Assembly (NCBI RefSeq): GCF_963678635.1
Contig: NC_087063.1
Span: 38,826,759 to 38,890,758, forward strand
Length of the DNA: 64,000 bases
From: Symsagittifera roscoffensis
Taxonomy: Eukaryota; Xenacoelomorpha; Acoela; Convolutidae
Reading direction: 5' to 3'
In this document: positions 61,401 to 64,000 of the stretch, piece by piece
How positions within the stretch are numbered: the first letter of the stretch is position 1
Layout: each line of letters opens with the position of its first letter
Program-made: the position numbers and the translations under genes
The notes under the pieces: generated by a model
Databases searched by the model: none
Seen by the model: only the letters and a program-made list of their open reading frames with translations
Told to the model about the DNA's origin: nothing

Positions 61401-63397
61401 CTTCGGTATATTATTGAGTATTCCCACTGAACGTTGTGGAAACGGGAATGGAATTAAGTTTTGTTCGGTGCATGTTTTCCCTTCTAAAGTTTGGGGGTAT
61501 TGGCTTGTTTACATGTAAAATGACGTTATATACATATTATATGCGACCAAACTATATGGTATATAGGAAAGCACAAGATTTTGGCAGCGTAGCTTAACTG
61601 TTGGCTGCGGTGAACGATTTCCTTCAAAAATGCATGTTTTATTGCTGAATCTCGAAGAAAGCAAAATTCGTCAAGAGCGGCGGCCGCCACCTCTATTTAG
61701 GCAAAAATTAATAATCAATTTGACCGAAATAAGAATGAAAAATTTCGTTCAGCCAAATGAACGTAAAAACAAAACAAAGAAAAATTACGAAACACTGAAA
61801 ACTCTAAAATAATGAAATTGGCTTGAAAATTTCGACATTTCCATTTTCCGTGTCTACAGGAGACTGAAAAAACGTCTAAAATCTATGACAAAAGCTTTGA
61901 TTTCATAGAAAGGTTGAAAGAGCTAATAAGTTGAAGTGAGTAAAGATCTTGAAAAACGAGAACACTGATGAAAACCAAAATGGCCCATTAGTTTTGCCGC
62001 AGCCATTTTCTAAGACTTGCATATACCACTTTTTATAATAAAAAGGAAACAATTTTGGGGCTTCAAGAAAACATTTAGTATTTCCTATTAACTTTTTTTG
62101 TGCTAACAGAAATTTTGAAATTTTTCATCAAAGCGGACCTAGAAACTGGGGGAAAACTGTTATTTGTGTGCCAATATATACGACAGAACAGAGTAACCAT
62201 CGAATAAAGCAGGTGAAAACTTATTTGCGACTTTTAAGGAAAGCAGTTATTCAAATTAGAGCAAATTCAATCGGGAAAGACTGAACACAAACTAAGACAA
62301 GTAATGGATACAAACTCAAAACTTGATATGAATTCGGAGTTATAATTTGAGCATCCAAAATTTTTGATTTTTCCATTAAAAGAATATGCAATTGAATAGC
62401 TTTTAATTTGATACTACAATCTAGTCAACTGTTCTCAGTATCTTCTAATTAACTCAATTTGGCTTTAGCAAGAGTTTTCTATTCAAAATTTTGAAGCGCT
62501 ATCAGTTATTATCATTATCAACCCTCTGTTCAACAAATTAAATTTTGAGTTTTTTAATATGAATCTGATCTTTTGAATGTTTCCATGATTACGCTATTGT
62601 CTCTCAAAATGTGGTGGCTTTTTGACCAAAATATTCGATTATTCATCTTCTACTAATTGTGTTATCAAGAGTTCAATCTTTCTTTTAATATATGTTTGAG
62701 GTGATCCAAGCTTTCACATTCACGTTCTCATCACTAGCAGTATCAAAACAGTTCGCATCATAAAACTTCTTCTCATTTTTGCATCGATATTTGTCTTCTG
62801 TATTAACAAAACATGTCTTCGAAAAACGGTTAGTTCTTTGAAGTTTTAAGATAAAAAATCAAGCCTTATCATCAATACTCTAACTGAATCTTCGGAGTCC
62901 GTCAGGATGATAGCTGTTTCACACTAAACAACGCTTTCACACCAAGTGGCTACAGCAGTTACCGAAAACTTGTAAGTGCCATTTTGTAGTTTCAATGCAT
63001 TTCGATAAACGCCAATTATGTTGTTTTATCTTATGCTAGAACGACCAACAAAGTTATGTTTAATTTGACAATAAAAAGTTTGTTAGACAGTTTTACTTTA
63101 AGGAAATAAAATTTTGAGCCTCAATGCAGAAAAACTTGCTATTCATTTCAAGGCAAAAAGGCCTAAGCATTTTGAGCTATTTTATAAAAAGCTCTATCGA
63201 CTAAATAAACCTTGAATTTAAAAAAGTGGTACTGACTGTTTATCTGATTACACAATTGCTTCACTTCTGTGGGTTTATAACTTTGATTCAAAATTATGAT
63301 TTTTCAAATGAAAACCATTGAAAAATTGCGGTTTTTAGAGATTGATCAATCATCCTTCAAATATACAGTACCTGTCACTGAGACTTTGCTCGCTTAC
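61401..63397. other. Noncoding stretch
   Basis: No repeat family or exon recognised. A short GC-rich patch (GAGCGGCGGCCGCCACC, about 61675-61691) is conspicuous but sits in no recognisable reading frame. Confidence 0.45.
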
Positions 63398-63642
63398 CGT
63401 CTTCAGCTCTACCAGCCGCATGTCTGCACGATCAATGATTTTCCTCAATAAACCATAAATTTTTTCTAATAATTTTCTTATTGTAATTTTTACCTCTATG
63501 AGCAACAGTTCATCAAACACTTTGGACTCTATGCTGTCTACAATGGGACTTGTTGTTTGATGCTTCCATCGACAAAATTTTGTGAAAACTTGAAAACTGA
63601 TCTTTCTTGTTACAATTTTGAAACACTTTTCATAATCATTGA
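63398..63642 (-). CDS. Candidate exon of unknown family, 81 codons
   Basis: On the minus strand a good acceptor (CAATTTATCTGCAG) precedes 81 open codons that end in a good donor (AAGACG|GTAAGC). The translation (…NDYEKCFKIVTRKISFQ…, later DSIESKVFDELLLIEVKI) is hydrophilic, helical and non-repetitive with balanced composition. I do not recognise it. It does not look like a Cys-loop ectodomain. It could be a chance open frame in AT-rich DNA. Confidence 0.3.
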
Positions 63643-64000
63643 CTGCAGATAAATTGAAATTATCAATGCAACATATGCCACTTTTTCAAAGTGAAATGTT
63701 CTTAATGAGGATACTTGGAAGATCAAATATTTCACGGAAAACTATTTTAAAAAAATTATCAAATTGTTTTGCAAATCAAGAAAATGAAAAAAAACTGTCA
63801 TTATAGTGTCTGGTTGATTATTCTAGAATATTCGAGAAACTTAAGAAGAAAGATAAGAAAGATTTGGATTGAGTTACATATATACTTTTATATGAAATAA
63901 AATAAACGATTACAACTAAACTCAAACATATATACCCCACCAAACATATAACGCTGCATACTTGTAAACAAAAAAAAAACTTAAACAAATTTTCATAAGT
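63643..64000. other. Noncoding right edge of the window
   Basis: AT-rich sequence without recognised features. Confidence 0.5.

Overview
This is invertebrate-type metazoan nuclear DNA. It is AT-rich, its genes are split by GT-AG introns of very different sizes, its host proteins are animal synaptic or membrane families, and more than half of it is LTR retrotransposon. I cannot name the species. Nothing prokaryotic is present.

Layout. (1) 197-18958, minus strand: a very long (about 18.8 kb) Ty3/gypsy-type element with about 409 bp LTRs. In its own order it has leader, small basic ORF, long N-terminal Gag-region ORF, capsid, nucleocapsid/protease, RT-RNase H, integrase, then about 6 kb of extra ORFs: a small membrane protein, a Ser/Pro-rich protein, an envelope-like glycoprotein in several frame-broken pieces, a second Ser/Pro-rich protein and an unknown 304-residue protein. 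Its LTRs differ at about 3 positions, so it is young, yet several frames are broken. (2) 19179-20599 plus 40995-43731, minus strand: six phase-compatible exons of a host gene for a signal peptide, one CUB domain, one LDL-receptor class A domain and one membrane span (Neto/LEV-10-like architecture). (3) Its 20.4 kb intron (20600-40994) holds a young Ty1/copia element (21940-26472, plus strand) and an old, decayed relative of the first gypsy element (27380-40662, plus strand), with a 4-bp target duplication and a later 2-kb internal tandem duplication. A SINE-like piece and foldback fragments also lie there. (4) 41592-42941: a long-inverted-repeat element with a TTA duplication, in intron 1. (5) 43732-54057: mostly noncoding, with dispersed repeats, a 162-bp tandem array and a second foldback element. 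(6) 54058-55618, minus strand: the last four exons (M1 to M4 and stop) of a nicotinic-receptor-type Cys-loop channel subunit. (7) 55619-64000: mostly noncoding, with a degenerate ~170-bp tandem array, other repeats, a 17-G run and one candidate exon of unknown family.

How it fits together. The channel subunit and the CUB-LDLa membrane protein lie in tandem on one strand about 10 kb apart. CUB/LDLa membrane proteins are known auxiliary or clustering partners of ligand-gated channels, so the pairing is suggestive, not proven. The two gypsy copies share the same unusual accessory ORFs despite deep divergence. Those ORFs are therefore a property of the element lineage and are the most novel content of the window.
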